Made by a program: the position numbers and the translations under genes. Under the pieces are notes generated by a model, which was not told the origin of the DNA, ran no database searches, and saw only the letters and a list, made by a program, of their open reading frames with translations. This document shows positions 8,801 through 16,967 of a stretch of 33,651 nt of DNA, in pieces. Positions within the stretch are counted from its first letter, which is position 1. The number at the start of each line of letters is the position of its first letter. Source of the DNA: Propionicimonas sp. (lineage in GTDB: Bacteria; Actinomycetota; Actinomycetes; Propionibacteriales; Propionibacteriaceae); contig JAOATP010000213.1 of assembly GCA_030158185.1 (NCBI GenBank), positions 1-33,651 on the forward strand, written 5' to 3'.

Positions 8801-9941
8801 CGACGGCAGCCACCACCTGCTCGAAGTCGGGCTGGTCGGTGGCGTCGGCGCCGGCCAGCACCTCACGCGCGATCCGGCGCACCTCCGAGTTCAGGATCGT
8901 GTAGGCAACGGCGAGCTTGCTCTCGTGCACCAGTTGCGACCACACCACCTCGCGTCCCCGCAGCCCGTTCTCCAGCTCGGTGAGCCCGGCCTCGCCGGCG
9001 GGGTCGACCAGTACCCGGTCGATCAGCGCAAGCGCGTCGTACCCAGTGGTGCCCGCCGTCGCCCAGACCGACGGCAGCTGTTCGAGCACCACGCCCTCCG
9101 CCTCGTTGCGCCCGATCGCGAGGATCTTCTCCACCAGCACGTAGCTGCCGCCGGTGAGGGTGGCCAGGTCCTCCAGGTACTTGCCGGGGTCCCGGAGGCC
9201 GTCGGGATGGTCGACCCGGAGGCCGTCCACCAGGCCCTCGTCGAACCACCGCTTGATCTCGGCATGCGACTTGCTGAACCACTCCGGGTCCTCCACCCGC
9301 AGCGCGACAAGGGTGTTCACGGCGAAGAACCGCCGGTAGTTCAGGTTGCTGTCCGCCTCGCGCCAGCTGATCAGCTCGTAGTGCTGCCGGGCGTGGACGG
9401 CGTTGGGATCCTCGTCGGCCCCCCGGGCGGTGTCCGGCGCCAGCGGGAAGCGCTGGTCGTGGTAGTGCAGCTCGCCGCCGAGGACGGTGAGGTTGTCGAT
9501 GCGGCCGTCGGGCAGCAGGTCGTCGTCGCCGACGACCGGGATGCGCAGCCTGCCGCCGCCGGCGGCCCAGTCGATGTCGAAGGCGCTGGCGTACGGCGAC
9601 TCCTGGCCGAGGGTGAGGACGTGCCACCACCACTCGTTCTCCTCCGGCCGGGCCACCCCGACGTGGTTGGGGACGATGTCGACGAGCACACCCATCCCGA
9701 GCCGCTTCGCCTCCGTCGCCAGCGCAGCCAGCCCGGACGCCCGTCCCCGCGAGGGATCGATCGCCCGATGGTCGGAAACGTCATAGCCGTGGTCGCTGCC
9801 GGTCTCCGAGGCCAGCAGCGGGGAAAGGTACACCCAGTCGACGCCCAGCTCGTGCAGGTACGCGACCGTCCGGGCCGCCGCAACCAGGTCGAAGTCCTCG
9901 GTGATCTGGAGGCGGTAGGTGCTGACCGGGGTGCGGGTCAT
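5802..9941 (-). CDS. treYZ: Fused maltooligosyltrehalose synthase - maltooligosyltrehalose trehalohydrolase (TreY-TreZ)
   Basis: One uninterrupted 1379-residue polypeptide carrying both trehalose-forming enzymes. Residues 1-~797 are TreY (GH13), which turns the reducing end of a maltodextrin into an alpha,alpha-1,1 linkage: STYRLQ start, GLRVDHPDGL with nucleophile Asp244, and Glu271 in VLVEKIL. Residues ~800-1379 are TreZ (GH13), which cuts off trehalose: FDVWAPLP carbohydrate-binding start, GWGYDGV, Asp1043 in LRLDAVHAL, Glu1080 in LIAESDLND and Asp1176 in SDHDQVGN. Both halves are about full length for separate enzymes. In other genomes they are usually separate genes, often beside treX/glgX, which here lies 2 kb away. 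The ATG at 9941 has a poor ribosome binding site. Confidence 0.92.
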   Translation of the reverse strand: MTRTPVSTYRLQITEDFDLVAAARTVAYLHELGVDWVYLSPLLASETGSDHGYDVSDHRAIDPSRGRASGLAALATEAKRLGMGVLVDIVPNHVGVARPEENEWWWHVLTLGQESPYASAFDIDWAAGGGRLRIPVVGDDDLLPDGRIDNLTVLGGELHYHDQRFPLAPDTARGADEDPNAVHARQHYELISWREADSNLNYRRFFAVNTLVALRVEDPEWFSKSHAEIKRWFDEGLVDGLRVDHPDGLRDPGKYLEDLATLTGGSYVLVEKILAIGRNEAEGVVLEQLPSVWATAGTTGYDALALIDRVLVDPAGEAGLTELENGLRGREVVWSQLVHESKLAVAYTILNSEVRRIAREVLAGADATDQPDFEQVVAAVAELLADFEVYRSYLPEGHEYLDRAFGFAWEHRPDLGPVLDLLYPVLADGASGPAQRFQQTSGMVMAKAVEDGAFYRWSRLTSLNEVGGDPDLFFVGVEDFHRLMGLRQELWPVALNAGTTHDTKRGEDVRARISVLSEVPGAWAQALAELQRLVPMPDPGFANLLWQAVIGAWPAERDRLHAYAEKAMREGGDHTGWTAPDAAYESAVQACVDAAFDDPAVVAVLERVANLVAGPGWSNALSAKMLDLTIPGVPDLYQGSELWELSLVDPDNRRPVDFAERGRLLTEVRTGRRPALACAPGDVGEAKLLLVHQALTLRRDHPELFGGYTPLAAVGDSAGHLIAFDRGGAIALATRLPVGLAAAGGWGDTVLPLPEGRWRDEVSGRLVATDDAGSALVADVLCDYPVALLVREERRAGERGRFDVWAPLPQRVRLQVANRIVPMTRSDDGWWTPSEPEPLGRVDYGYLIDDRTDPVPDPRSRWLPFGVHGLSRTFEPGGFAWHDHGWTGRRLAGGVIYELHVGTFTAEGTLDAAIGRLPHLVELGVDFVELMPVNAFNGEHGWGYDGVAWFAVHEPYGGPDAYRRFVDAAHSLGLAVVQDVVYNHLGPSGNYLPLFGPYLTDEQSGWGSRINLDGEGSEEVRRLISENLRHWFVDLHVDALRLDAVHALVDESRPHVLEEMAQVAADLSTHLRRPLTLIAESDLNDPRLITPVEADGYGIDAQWSDDFHHALHVALTGETQGYYADFAPLSALAKVCERGFFHDGTYSSFRERPHGRPLDTGKVPGWRLVVYSSDHDQVGNRARGDRPTELLDVDQLACAALVVFTSPFTPMLFQGEEWGSSTPFPFFASHPEPDLGAAVTDGRLAEFARMDWDTDEVPDPQDPETFLSAKLAWAEVADGRHKVLLDTYRELITLRRQYAELTNPVLARTTCEVDEDARWFLMRRGGLAVVVNFGEKEAVVELDGRHQLRWATPAGARVTGTTVVLPPHAGALLLPLQAW

Positions 9942-10019
9942 CAGGCTTCAGCCGGCCCGCTCCGCCGTGGCCACAAGTCTCCACGGGCGGATTCACGATT
10001 CTGGGCTGCCATGCTCGGC

Positions 10020-10048
10020 ATAGTACCCACGCTCCCGGGCGATACTAT
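10020..10048. promoter_or_regulatory. Divergent promoter region with inverted TACTAT boxes
   Basis: Between the treYZ start (9941, minus) and the glycosyltransferase start (10093, plus), CATAGTA (10019-10025) and TACTATG (10043-10049) form an inverted repeat with a 17-base spacer. Each arm contains TACTAT, a plausible -10 hexamer reading outward on its own strand. This could be a pair of divergent promoters or a regulator site. No clear -35 boxes were seen. Confidence 0.35.
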
Positions 10049-10092
10049 GCGTGAGCCGCATCCCGATGGCCCGAGCGCACGAGGAAAACCCC

Positions 10093-12027
10093 TTGGCCCA
10101 CCCCACGCCGAAGATCACGGTTGTCGTCGCCGCCTACTGCCCCGGCCCCGCGATCCACCGCGTCATCGACTCCCTCGACGCCCAGACCCTGCCGCAGGCC
10201 GAGTTCGAGACGATCATCGTCGACGACGGGTCGCCGGACGACACCTTCGAACAGCTGCAGGCACTGGCCTCCACCCGCCCGAACCTCACGGTGACCCGGA
10301 TCGAGAACTCAGGCTGGCCGAGCCGGCCGCGGAACATCGGCACCGGCATGGCTCGCGGCGAGTACGTGTTCTACATGGACCACGACGACTCGCTGTACCC
10401 GGACGCCCTGCGGCGGCTGAGCGAGTTCGCAGCATCCAGCGGTGCCGACTTCATCAGTCCCAAGGAGTCGAAGACGACCGACCCCTGGTGGGGGATGTCG
10501 TCGCTGGCGGCGGGGAACACAACGGACCTGAGGCCCGAGCGCGCCACCCGGCTGTTGCCGATGGTGCCGCACAAGCTCTACCGCCGCGAGTTCCTCCTTG
10601 CCAACGACATCTCCTTCCCAGAAGGCCGCCGGATGCTCTGGGAGGACGTGTTCTTCAACGTCGAGGTGTACGCCAAGGCTGAGCGGGTCGCCATCCTCAC
10701 CGACACCCCGGTGTACCTGTGGCACGACTCGGGGGCGAACAATTCGAAGACCTACGCTCCGACAGACACCGAGTACTGGGACCGGCTCGACGAACTGATG
10801 GCCTTCATCGACCGGACCCTGAGCGCCCCTGAGCTGGCTGACGCGCGGCGCCTCATCCTCATGCACCAGTATCGGGAACGGGTACTGAAGCGGCTCGAGA
10901 GGTCGCTGTTGACAGCGAGTGATGCCGGGACCGCGATCGCCATGTCCAGGGCCCTCGCGATCCAGAAGACCTACATCCCGCCCGAGTGGGACCGCTACAT
11001 CGGGGCGCTGGCCCGGCCCCGAACCCAGCTGCTGCGGGAGCAGCGTCCCGACCTGCTGCGGATACTGGCCACCACGCTCAAGCAGATCAAGGGGCGCACG
11101 CAGGCCACGGCCGTTGCCTGGGATGACGGGGCGCTACGGATCGAGGCCACCTCGCGATGGGTGCATGCCGATGGCCGTCCGTTCACCTTCCTCCGCACTG
11201 GCGATCGGGTGGTCATGCCGCTGCCGGAGGAGCTCGCGACAGCCATCCCACTCGAGGCGCGTGACCTGACCGACCTGATCGACGTGTTCAGGCTCGCCGT
11301 GGGGGTGAGGGCGGAGTCGGTCACCTGGGAGCTCCCCGGGGAGACCACCATCACCCTCGAGCCGGTGGGCGACGACCGGGTGAGCATCGTTGCGCACACG
11401 GTCGTACGGCTCGATCCGGAAACCGCGGCGCATGGTCGTCCACTGGCGCCGACCGTCTGGGAGCTCACCTCGATCAGCCGCTGGCACGGGGTCCAACCGG
11501 TGAGCCCGGTCAGGACCGGGATCACACCCCTTCCGGCCCTTGTCAATGGCGCTCCGGCGGTCGCCTTTCGCAATCGCGCCGGGACGCTGTCGGTCGACCT
11601 GGCCCAGCGGTTGCGCAGCATTGTCGGCGATGCGGGTGTCCCGTCCGGGAGGGTGACCGCCACAGCTACCGGCTTCGAGCTCCCGCTCCCGCGGGTGCAG
11701 GCGTTCGGGGCGGGCCGCTCGGAGCTGGTGGTCGTCCCGCTGGGCGTCACAGGGACGGGGCGGGCTGACCACGACGAATTGCCGGCGACACTCGTCGGGG
11801 ACGCCGCGGGTGCCCGGCTCGTTGTGTCCGGCACCCTTCCGCGTGGGTCGTCCCGGCTCAGCTTCCGGAGCGCGACAGCAACCGTCGCGAGCGACATCGT
11901 CATCACGGCACGGGCCAACGGGCGCCTGAGGCTCGAGCACCGGCCGCTGGAGTCACCGCGGCGAAGGTTGGGACTACTGTGGCGCCGCGTCCGGAGCAGG
12001 CTCTCCCGCCCCCGCCACCGCAGCTAG
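10093..12027 (+). CDS. Family 2 glycosyltransferase with long C-terminal region
   Basis: A GT-A-fold inverting glycosyltransferase of about 644 residues. The N-terminal ~230 residues hold the GT2 core: ITVVVAAY, IIVDDGSPDD (42-50), NSGWPSRPRNIG and the metal-binding MDHDDS (95-100). The rest, about 400 residues, is a mixed helical then beta-rich region I do not recognise. It has no membrane segment. TTG at 10093 is preferred because GAGGAAAA lies eight bases upstream and the reading starts directly before the GT2 core; in-frame GTG 10051 and ATG 10066 are alternatives. Similar proteins make wall or capsule polysaccharides, but donor and acceptor are unknown. Its 3' end overlaps glgX by 54 bases, convergently. 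Confidence 0.82.
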   Translation: MAHPTPKITVVVAAYCPGPAIHRVIDSLDAQTLPQAEFETIIVDDGSPDDTFEQLQALASTRPNLTVTRIENSGWPSRPRNIGTGMARGEYVFYMDHDDSLYPDALRRLSEFAASSGADFISPKESKTTDPWWGMSSLAAGNTTDLRPERATRLLPMVPHKLYRREFLLANDISFPEGRRMLWEDVFFNVEVYAKAERVAILTDTPVYLWHDSGANNSKTYAPTDTEYWDRLDELMAFIDRTLSAPELADARRLILMHQYRERVLKRLERSLLTASDAGTAIAMSRALAIQKTYIPPEWDRYIGALARPRTQLLREQRPDLLRILATTLKQIKGRTQATAVAWDDGALRIEATSRWVHADGRPFTFLRTGDRVVMPLPEELATAIPLEARDLTDLIDVFRLAVGVRAESVTWELPGETTITLEPVGDDRVSIVAHTVVRLDPETAAHGRPLAPTVWELTSISRWHGVQPVSPVRTGITPLPALVNGAPAVAFRNRAGTLSVDLAQRLRSIVGDAGVPSGRVTATATGFELPLPRVQAFGAGRSELVVVPLGVTGTGRADHDELPATLVGDAAGARLVVSGTLPRGSSRLSFRSATATVASDIVITARANGRLRLEHRPLESPRRRLGLLWRRVRSRLSRPRHRS

Positions 12028-14184
12028 CTCCGTCATGGCCTCGACGGAGGCCGCAACGGAGAGCCGGGGTTCCGGGGACGCGCCGGTGTGCTCCATCAGC
12101 ACGAGGACGCTGCGTCCGGAGAGGATGCGGGTGCTGCAGGCGTCGAGCGGGCTGGGCTCCATCCCTTCGCCCGCCGTGTCGATGGCCACCTCCCACTGTG
12201 CGGAGTACTCCTCTGGCGGCAGGACGACCTTCACCGGATCGGGACCGCCGTTGAAGTACAGCAGGGCGTGCAGGTCGACGATCGGGTTGCCGGTGGCATC
12301 CTTCCCCGCAATGCCGTGCCCGTTGAGGTACATGCCGATGGCCCTCGCGTCGTGGGTTGACCAGTCGTCGTCGGTCATGTTGTCGCCGTCGGGGCGCAGC
12401 CAGACGATGTCGTTGAGTCGCTGCTCGTCGCCCGTCCGCACGGCAGCACCGGTGAAGAACCGCTTGCGACGGAAGGTCGGGTGCTCCGCCCGCAGGCGGG
12501 CGACGGTTGAGGTGAACTCCAGCAGCGGCTGGTCGAGCTGGTCCCAGTGCATCCAGGAGATCTCGGAGTCCTGCGCGTAGGTGTTGTTGTCGCCGTCCTG
12601 GGTGCGGCCCACCTCGTCGCCGTGCAGGATCATCGGGACGCCCTGGCTGAGCAGCAGGGTCGCCAGCAGGTTGCGCTGGGCGCGCGCACGCTCGCCGATG
12701 ATCGCCGTGTCGCTGGTCGGGCCCTCGACGCCGTGGTTCCAGGAGCGGTTGAAGCTCTCCCCGTCCCTGCCGTTCTCGCCGTTGGCCTCGTTGTGCTTGT
12801 CGTTGTACGAGACGAGGTCGCGCAGCGTGAAGCCGTCGTGGGCGGTGACGAAGTTGATGCTCGCGAACGGGCGGCGTCCGGAGTGCTCGTACAGGTCGGC
12901 GGAGCCGGCGATCCGGGCGGCGAACTCGCCGAGGTTGGGCTCCTGTCGCCAGAAGTCGCGGACGGCGTCGCGGTACTTGCCGTTCCACTCGCTCCACTGG
13001 GGCGGGAAGTTGCCCACCTGGTAGCCGCCGGGGCCGACGTCCCACGGTTCAGCGATCAGCTTCACCTGGCTGATGACCGGGTCCTGCTGCACGAGTTCGA
13101 AGAAGGCCGCCAACCGGTCGACGTCGTAGAACTCGCGGGCCAGCGCGGAGGCAAGGTCGAAGCGGAAGCCGTCCACGTGCATGTCGAGCACCCAGTAGCG
13201 CAGGGAGTCCATGATCAGCTGCAGCGAGTGTGGCTGCCCGACGTTCAGGGAGTTCCCCGTGCCGGTGTAGTCCATGTAGTACTGCAGGTCCTCGTCGACC
13301 AGCCGGTAGTACGCCGGATTGTCGATGCCCTTGAAGCTCAGGGTGGGACCCATGTGGTTGCCCTCTGCCGTGTGGTTGTAGACCACGTCGAGGATCACCT
13401 CGATGCCGGCCTCGTGCAGCGTCTTCACCATGCCCTTGAACTCCTGCACCTGGCCGCCGGGGTCCTTCACGGACGCGTAGTCGGCGTGCGGGGCGAAGAA
13501 GCCGAGCGTGTTGTAGCCCCAGTAGTTGCGCAGGCCGCGCTCCAGCAGCGTCGCGTCGTGGACGAACTGGTGCACCGGCATGAGCTCGACGGCCGTGACC
13601 CCCAGCCCCTGCAGGTGCTTGATCACCGAGGGGTGGGCGATCCCGGCGTAGGTGCCGCGCTCCCCCTCCGGCACGTCGGGGTGCAGTTGCGTGAGGCCCT
13701 TCACGTGCGCCTCGTAGATGAGGCTCTCGTTGTAGGGGATGGCGAGGGTGCGGTCACCGGTCCAGTCGAAGAACGGGTTGATCACCACGCCGAGCATCAT
13801 CCGGCTGGCCGAGTCCTCGTCGTTCCGGGACCGCGCGTCGCCGAAGTTGTAGCCGAACAGCGGCTGCCCCCAGTCGATGTCACCATCGGTCGCCTTGGCG
13901 TACGGGTCGAGCAGCAGCTTGTTGGGGTTGCAGCGCATCCCGCCGTCCAGGTCGAAGGGCCCGTGGACGCGATACCCGTACCGCTGGCCCGGGTCGACCT
14001 GCGGAAGGAAGCAGTGCCACACGTGCGCGTCGACCTCGGTCACCTCGACGCGGGTCTCGTTGCGGTCGGCGTCGAAGAGGCAGAGCTCCACACGGTCGGC
14101 GATCTCGCTGAAGAGGGCGAAGTTCGTGCCCCTCCCGTCGTACGTCGCACCCAACGGATAGGGACTTCCCGGCCAGACCTGCAC
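11974..14184 (-). CDS. glgX: Glycogen debranching enzyme GlgX / TreX
   Basis: A 736-residue GH13 isoamylase-type enzyme that hydrolyses alpha-1,6 branches of glycogen. The N-terminal CBM48-like part carries PYPLGATYDGRGTNFALFS. The catalytic barrel shows Asp343 (DGFRFDLASAL), Glu379 (KLIAEPWD) and Asp450 (FVTAHDGFTL), followed by the family signature NDKHNEANGENNRDG-like stretch, here ending GRDGES. GTG 14184 is chosen because GAGGAGGACAGC precedes it and the protein then starts as the family does (VWPGSPYPLG). Together with treYZ upstream it should supply linear dextrins for trehalose formation. It ends inside the convergent glycosyltransferase gene and is separated from pduP by 92 bases. 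Confidence 0.93.
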   Translation of the reverse strand: MQVWPGSPYPLGATYDGRGTNFALFSEIADRVELCLFDADRNETRVEVTEVDAHVWHCFLPQVDPGQRYGYRVHGPFDLDGGMRCNPNKLLLDPYAKATDGDIDWGQPLFGYNFGDARSRNDEDSASRMMLGVVINPFFDWTGDRTLAIPYNESLIYEAHVKGLTQLHPDVPEGERGTYAGIAHPSVIKHLQGLGVTAVELMPVHQFVHDATLLERGLRNYWGYNTLGFFAPHADYASVKDPGGQVQEFKGMVKTLHEAGIEVILDVVYNHTAEGNHMGPTLSFKGIDNPAYYRLVDEDLQYYMDYTGTGNSLNVGQPHSLQLIMDSLRYWVLDMHVDGFRFDLASALAREFYDVDRLAAFFELVQQDPVISQVKLIAEPWDVGPGGYQVGNFPPQWSEWNGKYRDAVRDFWRQEPNLGEFAARIAGSADLYEHSGRRPFASINFVTAHDGFTLRDLVSYNDKHNEANGENGRDGESFNRSWNHGVEGPTSDTAIIGERARAQRNLLATLLLSQGVPMILHGDEVGRTQDGDNNTYAQDSEISWMHWDQLDQPLLEFTSTVARLRAEHPTFRRKRFFTGAAVRTGDEQRLNDIVWLRPDGDNMTDDDWSTHDARAIGMYLNGHGIAGKDATGNPIVDLHALLYFNGGPDPVKVVLPPEEYSAQWEVAIDTAGEGMEPSPLDACSTRILSGRSVLVLMEHTGASPEPRLSVAASVEAMTELAAVAGAGEPAPDAAPQ

Positions 14185-14264
14185 GCTGTCCTCCTCGGTC
14201 GTGTGAGGCACAGCGTAGCCAGCGACGCCGGCAGCCCCCGGAACCCTGTTACCCAGCAATGGCT

Positions 14265-14283
14265 CCGCTGATCGCGTCAGCGG
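14265..14283 (-). terminator. Possible weak terminator at the end of the pdu operon
   Basis: A 7-base-pair hairpin (CCGCTGA / TCAGCGG, five-base loop) overlaps the pduP stop codon. No U-tract follows on the minus strand, so this is a weak candidate. It is the only obvious hairpin between pduP and glgX. Confidence 0.3.
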
Positions 14284-15683
14284 ACGTTGAGTCCCCCGAC
14301 CAGCACGCAGCGACGCCGCCGGGCGAAAGTGCGGGCAGAGGTGAGGCCCTCGCCCGTCGGCCCGGCGATCGTGAACGAGCAGTAGCCCTCGCCACCGATC
14401 CCGATGCCGGCGTAGGACGGCCCGTTCTTGACGAAGATGGTGGTCTGGATGCGCTTGGCCATCCTTGTGAGGGCGTTCACGTCCGTGGAGTGCATGATCG
14501 CGGTGTGCCGGTTGCCGTGCTCGGCGATGACGGCATAATCCATGCCCTGCTCGACGTCCTTCACCCGGACGATCGGCAGCACCGGCATCATCAGCTCGAC
14601 CCGCACGAAGGGGTGCTCGAAGGGCACCTCCGCGATGATCAGCCGCGTTCCGGCCGGGGCGTCGATGCCGATGGCCTTCAGGATCGACGGTGCGGACTTG
14701 CCGATCCAGTCGGTGACGGCGTGGCGGCCGTCCACGACGAGGGCTTCGAGCTTGGCGATCAGTGCGGGGTCGCGCAGCTCGTAGGCGCCGTTCTTGAGCA
14801 TCTCGAACTTGAGCAGGTCGGCGATGGCCGCAACGGCCAGCACCTCCTTCTCCGCCGTGCACGGCAGGTTGTTGTCGAAGCTCGCGCCGTCGACGATGTC
14901 CTTCGCCGCCTTCTCGATGTTCGCCGTCGCGTCCACGAGGGCCGGCGGGTTGCCTGCGCCCGCGCCGATCGCCTTCTTGCCGCTGGACAGCACGGCCTTG
15001 ACGATGCCGGGGCCACCGGTGGCGACGAGGAGTCGCACCAGCTTGTGCTGCATCATCGCGTTGGTGTTCTCGATCGACGGTTCCATCACGGTGACGATCA
15101 GGTTCGGCGGGGCGCCCGCTGCCACCAGGGCGTGGTTGAGCTTGCGGATCAGCCAGTGGCTGACCTTCGTCGCCCGCGGGTGCGGGCTGAAGACCACGGC
15201 GTTGCCCGCTGCCAGCATGCCGATGCCGTTGTTGATGATGGTCTCTGTCGGGTTCGTGGTGGGCGTGATCGCGCCGATCACCCCGAACGGGGAGATCTCG
15301 ACCGTTGTCAGGCCGGCATCGCCCGACCAGGCTTCCGTGACCAGGTCCTCCGTGCCGGGCGTGAGCTCCGCCACCGCCCGGTTCTTGGCGATCTTGTCCG
15401 GGACATTGCCCATGCCGGTCTCCTCGACCGTCGAGCGGGCCATGAACTCGAGGTGCTCCGGGATGAGGGCAACGTCACGGATCGCCTTGACGAAGCGGGC
15501 GCGGTCCTTCATCGAGCAGTTCAGGTACGCGCGCCAGGCGGTGTCGGCGGCGACGATCGCGCTGTCCATATCGGGAAAGATGCCGTCGGTGACGGTGGCC
15601 GGGGGACAACTGCTCGCCCCGACGACCTGGCGGACGACTTCTGCTACGACCTGGCGAACGGTCTCGTCGCTGATGGTGCTCAT
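14277..15683 (-). CDS. pduP: CoA-acylating propionaldehyde dehydrogenase PduP
   Basis: A 468-residue microcompartment lumen enzyme that oxidises propionaldehyde with NAD+ and CoA to propionyl-CoA. The catalytic cysteine is Cys275 in NNLPCTAEKEV. ITPTTNPTE (139-147) and the GAGAGNPPALVD block are typical of the PduP/EutE group. Residues 1-21 form an amphipathic helix (ETVRQVVAEVVRQVV) followed by a flexible linker, the usual encapsulation peptide. It is the last gene of the minus-strand pdu operon, two bases after the pduO stop, with GCGAGA as a modest ribosome binding site. Length matches the family (about 460). Confidence 0.95.
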   Translation of the reverse strand: MSTISDETVRQVVAEVVRQVVGASSCPPATVTDGIFPDMDSAIVAADTAWRAYLNCSMKDRARFVKAIRDVALIPEHLEFMARSTVEETGMGNVPDKIAKNRAVAELTPGTEDLVTEAWSGDAGLTTVEISPFGVIGAITPTTNPTETIINNGIGMLAAGNAVVFSPHPRATKVSHWLIRKLNHALVAAGAPPNLIVTVMEPSIENTNAMMQHKLVRLLVATGGPGIVKAVLSSGKKAIGAGAGNPPALVDATANIEKAAKDIVDGASFDNNLPCTAEKEVLAVAAIADLLKFEMLKNGAYELRDPALIAKLEALVVDGRHAVTDWIGKSAPSILKAIGIDAPAGTRLIIAEVPFEHPFVRVELMMPVLPIVRVKDVEQGMDYAVIAEHGNRHTAIMHSTDVNALTRMAKRIQTTIFVKNGPSYAGIGIGGEGYCSFTIAGPTGEGLTSARTFARRRRCVLVGGLNVR

Positions 15684-15685
15684 GG

Positions 15686-16693
15686 CTATCTCGCTTCCTG
15701 AACTGCGGAAATTGCGTGCGTGACGATGCGGACGTCCTCTTCGACCGTGCCACCGGAGACACCGATGCCCCCGCAGATCCGGCCGTCGATGAAGACCGGC
15801 AACCCACCCCCGAAGACGACGACGCGGCCGTCGTTGGAGTTCTGGATGCCGTGGAGTTCCCCAGAAGGGGTGGACGCGTCCTTCAGCGCCGACGTCGGCA
15901 GCCTGAAGGCTGCGGACGTGAACGCCTTGCCGATGGCGATGTCGATGCTGCCCAGCAGGGAGTCGGTCATGCGGTGCAGCAGCATCAGGTTGCCGCCGGC
16001 ATCGACGCCGGCGAACACGATCGGCACGCCCAGCTCCGAGGCCTTGGCCTCAGCTGCCTCGGCCATCAGCTTCAGCGTGGCCAGGTCGTAGCTGGCCGGC
16101 TCGCCGGCGGCGTCGTTGACGCCGGCGAGGGCCGCGGCGACGGCTCGTCGTACGACCTGCTCGATCATGGTCATGTCGTGGTGGTGCTCGGTGAGCCGCG
16201 CGAGCGCATAGAGCGTGTCGGAGAGCCGGTTGAGGTACTTGATCAGCTCCGGACGCACCGGGATGGTCTCGCTCATCGTCAGGACCCGGCGTTCGGCCCT
16301 CCGGACAACCGTCCGCGCGCGGTGCAGGGCTGCGGAGGGGACGTCCCGTCCGGGGACGACGAACTCCCGCTGCGGGCCCGTCACCACCTGGCACATGTCA
16401 ATCAGGTCTTCGAGGTCCTTCACGTCGGCCGGACCGACGGTGTTGGCCAGGATCTCCCGGCCCTTGGCATCACTGGCCAGTTCCGCAGCGACGACGAAGA
16501 GCCGTTGCTGGATGCCGTGCAGGGTCGCCCGGACGGAGTCGTCCATGGCGACGGCCTTCGCCTCACCGATCGCCGAGTTGGCCTCGTCGACGGTGCCGTA
16601 GCCCTCGACGCCGGGATCCTGCTTGGGCACGCGCGAGCCACCGAACAGGCCGGTGAGACCGGCGTCGCCGGTGCGCGTGTAGACGTTGGGCAT
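15686..16693 (-). CDS. pduO: Two-domain cobalamin adenosyltransferase PduO
   Basis: A 335-residue protein with the same two-domain plan as Salmonella PduO. Residues 1-~190 are the PduO-type ATP:cob(I)alamin adenosyltransferase: TRTGDAG (6-12) for ATP, GTVDEANSAIG (33-43), an Arg-rich helix near 124-136, and NRLSDTLYALAR. Residues ~200-335 are a DUF336/GlcG-HbpS-like domain (GVPIVFAGVDAGGN, GGLPVFIDGRICGGIGVSGG), known in this family to bind haem or cobalamin. It makes adenosylcobalamin for PduCDE. It needs cob(I)alamin, yet no PduS reductase gene is in the window. Three bases separate it from pduN. Confidence 0.93.
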   Translation of the reverse strand: MPNVYTRTGDAGLTGLFGGSRVPKQDPGVEGYGTVDEANSAIGEAKAVAMDDSVRATLHGIQQRLFVVAAELASDAKGREILANTVGPADVKDLEDLIDMCQVVTGPQREFVVPGRDVPSAALHRARTVVRRAERRVLTMSETIPVRPELIKYLNRLSDTLYALARLTEHHHDMTMIEQVVRRAVAAALAGVNDAAGEPASYDLATLKLMAEAAEAKASELGVPIVFAGVDAGGNLMLLHRMTDSLLGSIDIAIGKAFTSAAFRLPTSALKDASTPSGELHGIQNSNDGRVVVFGGGLPVFIDGRICGGIGVSGGTVEEDVRIVTHAISAVQEAR

Positions 16694-16696
16694 CCG

Positions 16697-16966
16697 CTAC
16701 TCCTGCTCGATCTCCACCGCGTCGACGATCCCGACGATGGTCGAGTCGATCGGCGAATCGGGGCGCGAGGACACCCGTGCCGAGCTGCCGCCGGTGACGA
16801 TCACGGTCTCACCGACCCCGGCGCCGACCGTGTCGACCGCAACCTGCGGCAGGCCGATGTACTCGCCGTTGATGCCGAGCCGCATGACGACGAGCAGCTT
16901 GAACCCGACAAGGCGCTCGTCCTTGCTTGTCGAAACGACGGTTCCGCGAACCTTGGCCAGGAACAT
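16697..16966 (-). CDS. pduN: BMC vertex protein PduN (EutN/CcmL family)
   Basis: An 89-residue pentamer-forming shell protein that closes the twelve vertices of the microcompartment. The family start MFLAKVRGTVVSTSKDE, the central GFKLLVV and the glycine-rich GAGVGETVIVTGGSSAR are all present. ATG 16966 is chosen for GAGAGG six bases upstream; a longer in-frame reading would begin inside the preceding flavoprotein gene. The gene starts one base after the flavoprotein stop. Confidence 0.93.
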   Translation of the reverse strand: MFLAKVRGTVVSTSKDERLVGFKLLVVMRLGINGEYIGLPQVAVDTVGAGVGETVIVTGGSSARVSSRPDSPIDSTIVGIVDAVEIEQE

Positions 16967-16967
16967 G

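Noticed and set aside
7782-10682. A 966-codon plus-strand frame antisense to treYZ and running into the glycosyltransferase
   Set aside because: Composition is typical of antisense of high-GC coding DNA, and both true genes it covers carry clear catalytic motifs.
12547-14271. A 574-codon plus-strand frame opposite glgX
   Set aside because: No recognisable motif, His/Val/Asp-rich shadow composition, fully covered by GlgX with its three catalytic acids.
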